In this document: positions 42,906-51,900 of the stretch, piece by piece
Layout of the letters: each line of letters begins with the position of its first letter
Numbering within the stretch: the stretch's first letter is position 1
Assembly: GCA_034436355.1 (NCBI GenBank)
Contig: DAOTVQ010000043.1
Span: 127,606-191,605, forward strand
Direction: 5' to 3'
Source: CP2-2F sp034436355
Lineage (GTDB): Bacteria; Chloroflexota; Anaerolineae; Aggregatilineales; UBA2796
Length of the DNA stretch: 64,000 nt
Position numbers and translations under genes: made by a program
Notes under the pieces: model-generated
Seen by the model: only the letters and a program-made list of their open reading frames with translations
Told to the model about the DNA's origin: nothing
Databases searched by the model: none

Positions 42906-43244
42906 ATGAACCGCAAGCTAGAGGATTTCAACATCACGGATCGTCGGCATGGCGCAGCGTTTGCCGTGCGAATTGTGACCCGCGCACCACGCGATGAGGT
43001 TGTTGGTGTGCAAGAAGGCGGCAGCGTCAAAATCCGCCTCACTGCCTCACCCTCGGAAGGGCAAGCCAATATTGCTTTGATCAAGTTCCTCTCTGCACGC
43101 TTGGGTGTGCCAGAAAGCGCCGTCGAGATAGTTGCTGGGCAAGATCGCCGTGACAAGATGATCTCGGTGGAAGGCATCAGCGTTGAGGACGTAGAAGAAC
43201 GCCTGAAACCTGATGAAGGCGCAGTGGACGACGACTCTGAATAG
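42906..43244 (+). CDS. yggU: DUF167 (YggU) family protein
   Basis: A 112-residue small alpha/beta protein of the DUF167 family. The pattern FAVRIVTRAPRDEVVGVQEG, VKIRLTASPSEGQANIALIKFLSARLGVPESAVEI and GQDRRDKMI is characteristic (read at residues 20-95 in three blocks). The function is not established. AAGGAG lies seven bases before the ATG. An acidic tail ends the protein. Confidence 0.9.
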   Translation: MNRKLEDFNITDRRHGAAFAVRIVTRAPRDEVVGVQEGGSVKIRLTASPSEGQANIALIKFLSARLGVPESAVEIVAGQDRRDKMISVEGISVEDVEERLKPDEGAVDDDSE

Positions 43245-43251
43245 GTAAACA

Positions 43252-43283
43252 ACAGACGCACAGTTAAGCCACCGTGCGTCTGT
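43252..43283. terminator. Bidirectional hairpin between convergent genes
   Basis: ACAGACGCAC and GTGCGTCTGT, a perfect 10-base stem with a 12-base loop, just after the DUF167 stop and before the response regulator stop. No T tract. Confidence 0.6.
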
Positions 43284-43294
43284 GTGGTGTGGTG

Positions 43295-44020
43295 CTAGAC
43301 TCCAGCGCTTTCTGCATCTGCCTCATGCCGCTGAAGGCGATAGCCAATGCCCGGCTCGTTCAAGATGTATTCAGGGTTGGTTGGGTCTAGCTCCACCTTT
43401 TGGCGTAAGCGCCAGATCGTTGCCCTCAGGATATGCACATCATCGGCATATTCTGCGCCCCACACATGCGCCAATAAATAATCATGAGTTAGTACACGGT
43501 TGGTGTTTTCTGCCATCGTCACCAATAAGCGATATTCAGTCGGCGTTAGGTGAACGCCTTTGCGGTTAATGGTCACTTGTCGTGCGGCATAATCAATGCG
43601 AAGTGCCTTGTTTTCATAGAAGGTGGCGCGTTGGGTGGTGGGTTCGGCAGGGCGGTAGCGGCGCAAGACTGCCACAATGCGGGCTTGGAGTTCGCGTGCG
43701 CCAAAGGGCTTGGTGATGTAATCATCTGCGCCCAGCATAAGTACCTTCACTTTGTCTTCTTCGGTGTCATTCGCCGTCAGCACAATGATGGGCATATCGT
43801 GGCTGCGGCAAATATTCTCCAGTACTTCCAAGCCACTCATGCGCGGCAGGCGCAGGTCTAGCAGCACCAAATTGGGGCGATTTTCCTGCACCAGCTCAAG
43901 GGCTTTCACGCCGTCGGGCGCTACCAACACATCGTAGCCCGACATTTGCAGGCTGCTCCGCAAGTAACGCGAGACACGCGGCTCGTCCTCTACAACCAGA
44001 ATTAATGGATTTTCTCGCAT
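43295..44020 (-). CDS. OmpR/PhoB-type response regulator (KdpE-like)
   Basis: A 241-residue regulator. The receiver domain shows ILVVEDEPRV, the phosphoacceptor Asp in LVLLDLRLPRMSG near residue 55, IIVLTAND and DDYITKPF. A winged-helix DNA-binding domain follows from ~145 (LTPTEYRLLVTMAENTNRVL, then the HVWGAEYADDVHILRATIWRLRQKVE region). No histidine kinase gene is adjacent, so its partner is elsewhere. It has its own upstream promoter region. Confidence 0.93.
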   Translation of the reverse strand: MRENPLILVVEDEPRVSRYLRSSLQMSGYDVLVAPDGVKALELVQENRPNLVLLDLRLPRMSGLEVLENICRSHDMPIIVLTANDTEEDKVKVLMLGADDYITKPFGARELQARIVAVLRRYRPAEPTTQRATFYENKALRIDYAARQVTINRKGVHLTPTEYRLLVTMAENTNRVLTHDYLLAHVWGAEYADDVHILRATIWRLRQKVELDPTNPEYILNEPGIGYRLQRHEADAESAGV

Positions 44021-44060
44021 AGTTTGCTCTGCCTAGACCATCGTTACAAAGTTCATTACA

Positions 44061-44087
44061 CCTATAGAGTATACGGCAAGTTGTCAA
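44061..44087 (-). promoter_or_regulatory. Candidate promoter of the response regulator
   Basis: On the minus strand TTGACA (44087-44082), 15 bases, TATAGG (44066-44061). A better -10, TATACT (44073-44068), lies inside the spacer and could pair with TAACAA further upstream. Either reading puts the start 35-50 bases before the gene. Confidence 0.45.
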
Positions 44088-44176
44088 TAATTGTTACTAT
44101 TTGGTTTCTAAAAAGAAGCGGAGTCAGGCTGTCCTAGCGGCACTGCCCACTGTTCGAGTGGCTGTGTCGCTGTGCG

Positions 44177-44205
44177 TTGCGCCGCCGCCGCCCGCGATCT
44201 ATACT
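44177..44205 (+). promoter_or_regulatory. Promoter of the substrate-binding-like lipoprotein
   Basis: TTGCGC, a 17-base GC-rich spacer, TATACT, about 29 bases before the likely start. Confidence 0.5.
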
Positions 44206-44233
44206 TACAAGTGTCTTTATCAGCTTGCTATGA

Positions 44234-45190
44234 TTGGGAGTGTGTGCCATTCGCCACCTAACGCTCTTTATTGTGGTTGCCTTTCTTTTGGCAGCCTGCG
44301 GCGCAGATCGCCCTGCGGCAACACCACTGCCCACACCCACGCGGACACCCACACCGCTTTCCCAGCCGCTGCCAACCGTCGCCACCACCGTGCCGCTTGG
44401 CGCGGAGTCGCGTCCGTTCCCGCTTGTGATCGTCTCAGATGATCTGAACGCCGACGGCAGCGCCCTGGAGCAGGCATTACGCGCTCAGACGGGCTTCAGC
44501 TTCCGCGTAGAATTTTACACCAGCGGCGCACAAGCGCTCGCCGTGCTGTGTGCCGATCTGCCAGCGATTGGCATCTTGGATGGCTGGACTCTCTTGGCGG
44601 CACAGGCACGCGGCTGCGGTCTGCCTTTACTTTTTGTGGAACAAGCAGAAGGCACACGCCGTGTCACAGGCACTAGCAGCCAGATTCTCGCTGCAACAGG
44701 CAGTGGCATCAGCGGTGTTGGCAACTTTGCCAGCCGCGATTTTTGCCGTGTGAATGATGGCGGCTTGGCAGATTGGATTTTGCCCGTGCTTGCTATGCGT
44801 AGCAGTGGCTTTGATCCGTTCCTCAGCTTCCGCACTGTGCGCCGCTTGCCGGATGTGCCTTCTCTGCTGCGCGCTGTGGCGCTTAACGAATGCATCGGTG
44901 CCATCGAGGCTGGCACGCTCAGCCGCTACCGTGTAGAGGGCTTAAATTTGCAGCAGGCGCTGCGTGTTGTGCTAACCACACCAGAAGTGCCGCTGGGCGG
45001 CTTGGTTGTCTCGCCATTAATGCCAACCAGTCTCAGCGCACAGGTGCGCCAAGTGTTTGTTGAAGATCGGGCAGCATGGCGCGACGCAGTCAATGCAAAC
45101 GCCTTTGTGCCTGCTGATCCAACACGGGTGAATGCTTTGGATACGCTGCTGCGGCTTGCCGCGCTTGACTTGCTAACTGCCAGCCGATAG
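44234..45190 (+). CDS. Lipoprotein resembling PhnD-type periplasmic binding proteins
   Basis: A ~318-residue lipoprotein. A hydrophobic signal ends in LLAACG (lipobox), followed by a Thr/Pro linker. The body looks like a type 2 periplasmic binding fold: FPLVIVSDDLN, the pattern GFSFRVEFYTSGAQALAVL, ADLPAIGILDGWTLLA and a later LPDVPSLLRAVALNECIGAI. It resembles phosphonate/phosphate-like binding proteins, but no permease or ATPase is adjacent. The start is uncertain: a TTG at 44234 or GTG at 44240 both begin the signal, and neither has a good ribosome site. Ligand unknown. Confidence 0.7.
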   Translation: MGVCAIRHLTLFIVVAFLLAACGADRPAATPLPTPTRTPTPLSQPLPTVATTVPLGAESRPFPLVIVSDDLNADGSALEQALRAQTGFSFRVEFYTSGAQALAVLCADLPAIGILDGWTLLAAQARGCGLPLLFVEQAEGTRRVTGTSSQILAATGSGISGVGNFASRDFCRVNDGGLADWILPVLAMRSSGFDPFLSFRTVRRLPDVPSLLRAVALNECIGAIEAGTLSRYRVEGLNLQQALRVVLTTPEVPLGGLVVSPLMPTSLSAQVRQVFVEDRAAWRDAVNANAFVPADPTRVNALDTLLRLAALDLLTASR

Positions 45191-45198
45191 CGCGCCGC

Positions 45199-46203
45199 AT
45201 GGCTACCGAATCAGCGCTGCTTTTGCCGTCCGACTTGGCGGTCATCATTGTCACGTGGAATGTGCGCGATCTGGTGCTGGAGTCGCTGCGAACGCTGACT
45301 GCCGATCTGGCAACCAGCGGCTTGGACTGGGGCGTTTGGGTGGTGGATAATGCCTCTAGCGATGGCACACCAGAGGCGATCCGCGCTGCTGCCTTCGACG
45401 GTGTGCGCCTGATCGAGAGTGGGGCGAACCTTGGCTTTGGTGCAGGTAATAACCTTGCGTTGCGTGCGCTTGGCTTCAGCGATTCACCCACCAAACGGGT
45501 GCCAAACGCGCCGCGTGCGGTCTTCCTGCTCAACCCTGATACGCTTGTGCATCACGGTGCCGTGAGCGCGCTTTACCGTGTTTTGTTCGGCTTGCCCTAT
45601 GCGGGCTTGGTTGGCGCACGGCTTACTTACGAAGATGGCACGCTGCAACATAGCGCCTTTCGCTTCCCCGGACTAACGCAGATCGCACTTGACTTGCTGC
45701 CACTGCCGCCCGCCCTGCATGGCAGGCTTTATGAGAGCGTCCTGAACGGGCGCTATCCGCGCCGTCGCTACGCGCCTGATCAGCCGCCTTTTGCCGTGGA
45801 GCATACGCTTGGCGCTGCGATGATGCTGCGCCGCGAGGCAATTGCAGCGGCGGGGCTTTTTGATGAGGGCTACTTCATGTATGCCGAAGAGGTAGACTGG
45901 AGTATGCGGATTCGTCGTGCTGGCTGGGAAATTTACCTTGTGCCAAGCGCGCATATCACACACCTTGAAGGGCGCAGCACACGCCAAGTGCGCGCACAGA
46001 GCATTGTGAACTTATGGCGCAGCCGCCTGCGCTTTTACCGTAAGTTTTATACGCCGCTGCGTGCGCTGCTGGCAAAGTGGCTCATTCGGCTTGGGATGCG
46101 CTTTCAAATTGGCAAGGCACAGCGTAGGGCAGCACGGGGCGAACTCTCCGCCGCCGAACGTGATGCGCTAATCAGCGCTTACCGTGAGGTGATGCGCTTG
46201 TGA
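45199..46203 (+). CDS. Glycosyltransferase family 2 (rhamnosyltransferase-like)
   Basis: A 334-residue GT-A enzyme: LAVIIVTWNVRDLVLESLRTL, VVDNASSDGTPEAI, a central NPDTLVHHGA (the DxD-like site) and DEGYFMYAEEVDWSMRIRRAGWEI, the ED motif region typical of WbbL-like rhamnosyltransferases. The C-terminal part is basic with amphipathic helices. It starts 8 bases after the lipoprotein gene and overlaps the next glycosyltransferase by four bases. It probably builds a surface polysaccharide. Confidence 0.9.
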   Translation: MATESALLLPSDLAVIIVTWNVRDLVLESLRTLTADLATSGLDWGVWVVDNASSDGTPEAIRAAAFDGVRLIESGANLGFGAGNNLALRALGFSDSPTKRVPNAPRAVFLLNPDTLVHHGAVSALYRVLFGLPYAGLVGARLTYEDGTLQHSAFRFPGLTQIALDLLPLPPALHGRLYESVLNGRYPRRRYAPDQPPFAVEHTLGAAMMLRREAIAAAGLFDEGYFMYAEEVDWSMRIRRAGWEIYLVPSAHITHLEGRSTRQVRAQSIVNLWRSRLRFYRKFYTPLRALLAKWLIRLGMRFQIGKAQRRAARGELSAAERDALISAYREVMRL

Positions 46204-46973
46204 ACAGTTTAATGGCTGTCATTTTGACTAAGGATGAAGAGGCACACATCGCCGCCTGCATTGAGTCCGTGCGTTGGGCAGATTCTGTTGTGGTCTTTGA
46301 TTCGTTCAGCACCGATCAAACGCTCAGCCTTGCCGAATGCAGCGGCGCACAAATCATCCAGAATGCCTTTATCAACTATAGCGAACAGCGCGAGGCAGCC
46401 TTGCGTGCGCTGGATTGGCAGACAGAGTGGGTGTTGTTCATTGATGCCGATGAACGCTCTAGCCCTGAACAAGCGGCTGAAATCCGTGCGGCTATCGCCC
46501 AGACAGCGTGTGATGGCTTCTGGATTCCGCGCCACAACTATATTTTTGGCAGGCTAACACGCGGCGCGGGCTGGTATCCTGATCATCAACTGCGCCTGCT
46601 GCGCGCCAAGCGTGCGCATTATGACCTAACGCGGGATGTGCATGAGTTAGCCATTCTGGAAGGCGAAGCGGGCTATTTGAAAGTGCCGTTTGTGCATTAT
46701 AACTACCACGATGTGGCACAGTTCCATACCAAGCAACGCCGCTACACTGCCTATGCCGCACAAGAACTTTTCAAGCAAGGCGTGCGCGCCAAACCACAGA
46801 ACTACCTTTTGCAGCCGCTGCGCCATTTTTGGTGGCGTTTTCTCACGCTGAAGGGCTATCACGACGGTGGGCATGGCTTGCGGCTCTCGCTGATCATGGC
46901 ATATTACGAGTGGCGGAAATACGTAATCTTAGGGCGCTTGTGGCGCGATCAGCGGCTCAGCCGCGCTGAATGA
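46200..46973 (+). CDS. Glycosyltransferase family 2 (WaaE/KdtX-like)
   Basis: A 257-residue GT2 enzyme starting at GTG that overlaps the preceding stop. MAVILTKDEEAHIAACIESV, VVFDSFSTDQTLSLAE, WVLFIDADERSSPE (catalytic metal-binding DAD) and ARDVHE-like TRDVHELA follow the WaaE/KdtX pattern. A membrane-facing basic C-terminus follows. Its last 17 bases overlap the 3' end of the convergent gene. Confidence 0.88.
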   Translation: MNSLMAVILTKDEEAHIAACIESVRWADSVVVFDSFSTDQTLSLAECSGAQIIQNAFINYSEQREAALRALDWQTEWVLFIDADERSSPEQAAEIRAAIAQTACDGFWIPRHNYIFGRLTRGAGWYPDHQLRLLRAKRAHYDLTRDVHELAILEGEAGYLKVPFVHYNYHDVAQFHTKQRRYTAYAAQELFKQGVRAKPQNYLLQPLRHFWWRFLTLKGYHDGGHGLRLSLIMAYYEWRKYVILGRLWRDQRLSRAE

Positions 46974-48084
46974 TCTCAACCAGTGCGTGCAAGCCGCCCG
47001 CCACCAGGCTGTGTCCGCCTAGCACAATCGGGATCGGCGCAGTGGCAGCCGCAAAGGTAAAGGCGCGCAGCCACTCATCTTCCACCGCCCAATGCCACAG
47101 CAGATCAGAGGCGTAGCGATCTGCGGCGCTTGGCGTGCAGCCGCGTGCTGCAAACAGCACCCGCGTATCGAACAGCACCGCGTCCGCCATTTCGGCAAGG
47201 CGCGCAAAAAAGCCCTCCATGCCCAGCGCCTCTAACATGGGCAGCAGCAGTGAGCGCACTTCGCCCCGCGCTTCGCGCTCACTGGCAACCATGCCGCGTT
47301 CTTCGGCGATCACACGAGTCCAGACACGGCAAACGCGGTTGAGTGCGCCCCACGCCGTCGGTGCAACACGCCCAATCAGCGCGACGGTTTTTGCCTCTTG
47401 GCGCAGCACATCCAGCACCGCCTCGATTGGAATAGAGGTTAAGCGCACATCTTCAAGGGCAGCGCGTAAGTTTGGCAGCAAGTCTGGGTGTTGGGCAAGC
47501 AGCGCAAGGTCAGTGGGCGTATCAATATCAAAGCCTGTGGCAGGGCGCAGCGTGGAGAGGGCGCGCACCTCATAACCACCGTTCTCGCGCAATGCCCATG
47601 CCACACTGTTATCGCGGCGCTGATCGGCGAGGATGGGCAGGGCGTGTGCGGTGCGCGTGAAACCGATCCAATCGCTGCTGTGCAGGTTGTTGGTCAGGGC
47701 GAGGTTGGCGGGTAAATTAGAGGTACCGGGCGTGGCTGCCTGTGTCACAATGCCGATGATCGTCTCCATCAGCGTTGAATCGAGCAGCGGTGTGCTGCCG
47801 CCACCAAAATAAAGGGCGGGATCGTAGCGGTAGGAATCAATCAGGGCGGCAAGGCGCTGCCCGAAATGAAAAGGCGCATCGGGCAGATCGTCAGCGCGGA
47901 TCAGGCTTTCATCATCTGCTAGCCAGTCCGTGTGTGGTGCGGCAAGCACAATGCGCTCTACGTTGTGAGCGCGCAACAGGTCAACCAGATCGCGTGTGTT
48001 GGCGCGCTGTGCAGCACTCACAAGCTGCTCTTGTGGCGATTCACCACCCGCACCAAGCATGATCACCGCACCGAGACTCGTCAT
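46957..48084 (-). CDS. Unrecognised protein with nucleotidyltransferase-like N-terminal half
   Basis: A 375-residue protein I cannot place. Residues ~1-205 look like a degenerate GT-A/nucleotidyltransferase fold: GAVIMLGAGG at the start, ERIVLAAP, DPALYFGGGSTPLLD in the middle, and GFDIDTPTDLALL, a motif seen near the end of MobA/CofC-type domains. The glycine-rich NTP loop is not canonical. Residues 210-375 are helical with a conserved-looking APTAWGALNRVCR and end in an Ala/Gly segment (IPIVLGGHSLVAGG). AGG-rich sequence upstream supports the ATG. It is convergent with the GT2 gene. Confidence 0.5.
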   Translation of the reverse strand: MTSLGAVIMLGAGGESPQEQLVSAAQRANTRDLVDLLRAHNVERIVLAAPHTDWLADDESLIRADDLPDAPFHFGQRLAALIDSYRYDPALYFGGGSTPLLDSTLMETIIGIVTQAATPGTSNLPANLALTNNLHSSDWIGFTRTAHALPILADQRRDNSVAWALRENGGYEVRALSTLRPATGFDIDTPTDLALLAQHPDLLPNLRAALEDVRLTSIPIEAVLDVLRQEAKTVALIGRVAPTAWGALNRVCRVWTRVIAEERGMVASEREARGEVRSLLLPMLEALGMEGFFARLAEMADAVLFDTRVLFAARGCTPSAADRYASDLLWHWAVEDEWLRAFTFAAATAPIPIVLGGHSLVAGGLHALVEIIQRG

Positions 48085-48122
48085 AGCAATGCCCTACCTC
48101 AAAGGCGATATCGGCACAAAAT

Positions 48123-48142
48123 GGGCGGGAATTTTCCCGCCC
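48123..48142 (-). terminator. Terminator-like hairpin after hpf
   Basis: GGGCGGGAA and TTCCCGCCC, a perfect and very tight 9-base inverted repeat after the hpf stop; on the minus strand ATTTTG follows. Confidence 0.65.
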
Positions 48143-48165
48143 GTCCTTTACAAAAACTCAAAAAG

Positions 48166-48732
48166 TTACTGAGCGGGCTGTAGCAACCCTAAATCGCCCT
48201 GCTTGCGGCGGTACAGCACATTGATGCTGCGCGTATCGGCATTGAAGAACATGAAGAAATCGTGTCCGAGCAGTTCCATTTGGTCAATGGCTTCTTCCTC
48301 GCTCATGGGCAGCACTTCAATCCGTTTACGGCGCACAATCTGAGCAGGTGCTTCTTCATCCTCAGGGATGCCTTCAGGCATCTCAGCCGAGGCGAGTTCA
48401 GGCTCTAGCGCCTCAAATTTATCACCGGCACGGCGGCGGCGTTTGCCCTTATAGCGGCTGATTTGGCGGTACATCTTGTCAATGACTGCATCAATGGCGG
48501 CAAAAGCGTCTGCTTCGGAGCGTTCTTCAGCACGCAGGATAGTGCCGCGCCGATCACGCAAGGTGAGCTGTGCAATGCTTTGGTTGCCACTGCGTCGGTG
48601 TTCTTCACTGAGTTCAAGGGTCACTTGGGCAATCGAGGGCAGGTAACGGTCAAGGCGTGCCAGTTTCTTTTCGGCATAGCCGCGTAAGCGCTCACCGAGT
48701 TCAAAATTTTTTGCGTGTAATTGTAGGTTCAT
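48166..48732 (-). CDS. hpf: Ribosome hibernation promoting factor, long form
   Basis: A 188-residue protein. Residues 1-95 are the RaiA/HPF ribosome-binding domain (MNLQLHAKNFELGERLRGYAEKKL in two blocks, DAFAAIDAVIDKMYRQI). After an acidic linker, residues 130-188 are the C-terminal dimerisation domain (IVRRKRIEVLPMSEEEAIDQM, FFMFFNADTRSINVLYRRK). Long HPF alone drives 100S ribosome dimers in stationary phase. The ATG at 48732 is preceded by GAGG; an upstream in-frame start would add a non-conserved tail. It has its own promoter and leader hairpin. Confidence 0.94.
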   Translation of the reverse strand: MNLQLHAKNFELGERLRGYAEKKLARLDRYLPSIAQVTLELSEEHRRSGNQSIAQLTLRDRRGTILRAEERSEADAFAAIDAVIDKMYRQISRYKGKRRRRAGDKFEALEPELASAEMPEGIPEDEEAPAQIVRRKRIEVLPMSEEEAIDQMELLGHDFFMFFNADTRSINVLYRRKQGDLGLLQPAQ

Positions 48733-48770
48733 GACTTTTTCCTCACAATTGAGATGAAACAACGACGCCT

Positions 48771-48804
48771 CACGATGCAGATCGTGGTTGGGTAAATTAT
48801 AGCA
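48771..48804 (-). promoter_or_regulatory. hpf promoter with leader hairpin
   Basis: An extended -10, TGCTATAAT (48804-48796 on the minus strand), lies about 64 bases before the ATG; the -35 is poor. Just downstream the transcript contains CACGAT-CTGC-ATCGTG (48786-48771), a stable 6-base hairpin in the leader. The rest of the 232-base divergent gap holds the element below. Confidence 0.5.
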
Positions 48805-48910
48805 CGACTTGGAAGGATCTGCCTTTGAGGGTACGTCACAAGGCAGTCACAGGTTGCCTTCAAAACGTAGGGAAGGCTTAACCTGAATTCAACAATTGCG
48901 CGCTAAAATT

Positions 48911-48942
48911 CGTTCGGCTTCAAAAAAAGCCCTGACCGAACG
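48911..48942 (+). other. Nested inverted repeat in the leader of the nuclease gene
   Basis: CGTTCGG and CCGAACG are the outer arms; GGCTT and AAGCC nest inside around an A-rich loop. It ends ten bases before the GGAG ribosome site. It may be an operator or a 5' messenger hairpin. Confidence 0.4.
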
Positions 48943-48964
48943 TCTTTCGCATGGAGAATAAGCC

Positions 48965-51900
48965 TTGTTCAGTTTATTAGGGTCTCATGGTCTGCGGCGA
49001 TTGCTGATCGTCGCGCTAGTCTGTGCGGCACTTTTGCCGTTAGCGTTCAATGGGCAACCAAGCGCGCAAGCAGCGGGCAGTGTCTCGCTGACGGTGCTTG
49101 ATACCGCCTACACACAGGATTTCGATACACTTGCCAACAGTGGCACCAGCGGCACTACACCCAACGGTTGGTGGTTCTTAGAAACTGGCACGAATGCCAA
49201 TACCACTTACGCTGCTAACGACGGCAGCAGCAACAGCGGCAACACTTATAGCTACGGCACTGGCACCAGCACCGAACGTGCCTTTGGCGCATTACGCAGC
49301 GGTTCACTCGTACCGACCATCGGCGCACAGTTCACCAACAATACGGGCAGCACAATCACCGACCTTGCCATCAGCTATCGTGGCGAACACTGGCGCATTG
49401 GCGTCACGAGCCGTAATGCGGCTGATCGCCTCGATTTCCAATACAGCACGAATGCGACAGCGCTTGATAACGGCACATGGGTGGATGTTGATGCGCTCGA
49501 CTACGAATCAACTGTCATTTCTGGCACCGCCGGCGCGCTCAACGGCAATGCCAATTTCACCAACATCAGCCATACTGTTACAGGCTTGAACATTCCAAAT
49601 GGCGCTACCTTCTGGATTCGCTGGACAGATTTCGATATTGCTAGTTCGGATGACGGCTTGGCGGTGGATGACTTCTCTCTAACGCCAAGCAGCAACGTGG
49701 TGGATAATCCGCCGAACGTGACCAGCACCGTGCCGACTGATGGCGCCAGCAACGTTGCACTGAACACGACCATCACGATCAACTTTAACGAGGAAGTCAC
49801 GTTCAGCGCCAGCAGCTTCACCCTAAGCTGCAACAGCACGCCGCAACCTTTCACGGTCAGCAGCAGCCCTGCCACCAGCGCCGTGATCACGCCTAATGCC
49901 AACTTGCCCACCAGTGCAAATTGTACTGTTGTGGCGCTTGCCAGCGGCATTGTAGATACCGACGGCACGCCCGATAACATGGCGGCAGACTACACTTTCA
50001 GCTTTAGCACAGCCAGCGCTAATGCCTGCGGCGATCCGTTTACGCCGATTTACACCATTCAGGGCAGCGGCATGACCTCGCCACTAGCGGGCAATACTGT
50101 TAGCACCGAAGGTGTGGTGACGGGCTTGTTCAATGGCAGCGGGCAGTTCAGCGGCTTCTTCATCCAAGACGCTGTTGGCGATAGCGATCCAACGACTTCG
50201 GATGGTGTCTTCGTCTTTGATAATGGCAATTTGCTGCCTTCTGGCACTGCCGTGGGCGATAAGGTGCGCGTCAGCGGCACGGTGGTCGAGTTCACCAGCA
50301 GCGGCATCCAAGAAACGCAGCTTGGCACACTGACCCAAGTGCTGAATTGTGGGGCAGCCACAGCCATCCTACCAACCCAAGTGAACCTGCCCTTCGCTTC
50401 CAGCACCTATCTGGAGCGCTATGAAGGCATGTTGATCACGCTGCCGCAGAACCTTTATGTGACGGAGGTCTTTACCCTCGCCCGCTTTGGCGAAGTGTGG
50501 CTCTCTAGCGGTTCGCGCTTGTTCCAGCCCACACAACTCACCACGCCCGGCGCGGCAGCCGTGGCACAGCAAGCCGCCAACAACCTAAACCGCATCTTGC
50601 TGGATGACGGCAGCAACATTCAAAACCCTGATCCTGTTATCTACCCTGCCCCTGAGCTAAGCGCCGCCAACACTTTGCGCGTTGGCTACACCACGCAGAA
50701 CGTCACCGGTGTGCTTGGGCAGCGCTTTGGGCAATATCGCATTCAGCCTACGGCTGCTGTCAGCTTTAACGCCAGCACCAATCCGCGCACTGCTGCGCCG
50801 GGTCCAGTCAACACCAATGGCACGCCCAATGTGGTCGTTGCCAGCTTCAATGTGCTGAACTACTTCAACGGCGATGGCTTGGGCGGCGGCTTCCCAACCT
50901 CACGTGGCGCCACCAACCTGACCGAGTTCAACCGTCAACGTGCCAAGACCATTGCCGCAATCACAGCGCTTGGCGCAGATGTGGTTGGTTTGATGGAGAT
51001 GGAGAACGATGGGATGGGCGCCACTAGCTCCCTGCAAGACCTGATCAGTGGTCTGAATGACGCTGAGGGCGCTGGTACATGGGCAGCCATCACGGAGCCT
51101 TCTTCACCGCTTGGCACCGATGAAATCCGCGTAGCGATCATCTACAAGCCCGCTAAAGTGACGCCCGTTGGCGCGGCAATGACTGACCTCAACAGCGTCT
51201 TTAGCCGTCCGCCACTCGCCCAGACCTTCCAGACTGCCAACGGCGGCAAGTTCAGCGTGGTGGTCAACCATTTCAAGTCGAAGGGCTGCGGCGGTGCAAC
51301 TGGGCTTAATCTTGATCAGGGCGATGGGCAGAGTTGCTTTAACCAATTGCGTACCCAGCAGGCAACACAGCTTTTGGCGTTCATCAGCACTGTGCAAACA
51401 GCCGCTGGCGATGACGACATGCTGATCATTGGTGACCTGAACAGCTACGCCCAAGAAGACCCAATCGCTGTGCTGCTGACGGCGGGCTATACCGACCAGT
51501 TGGCAACATTGATCGGCTATAGCAGCGCCTACTCTTACGTTTTTCAAGGGCAGTCGGGCTACCTTGACTATGCACTGACCAACAGCACGCTCAGCCCACA
51601 GGTGACCGGTGTTGCCGAGTGGGACATCAATGGTAGCGAGCCAATTGCGCTCGATTATAACCTTGAGTTCAAGAGTGCAGGGCAGCAGGTCAGCTTCTAT
51701 GCACCGAATGCCTATCGTTCCTCTGACCATGATCCCGTGATCATCGGTTTGAACATCAGCGCACCACCGATTGCTGCGCCAGATACCATCGGCGTCTTCC
51801 GCCCAACTGATGCCAACTTCTATCTACGCAATAGCAACACCACAGGCTTTGCAGATATTCAGTTCCTGTTCGGCACTGGCACTGATCTGCCAGTGGCAGG

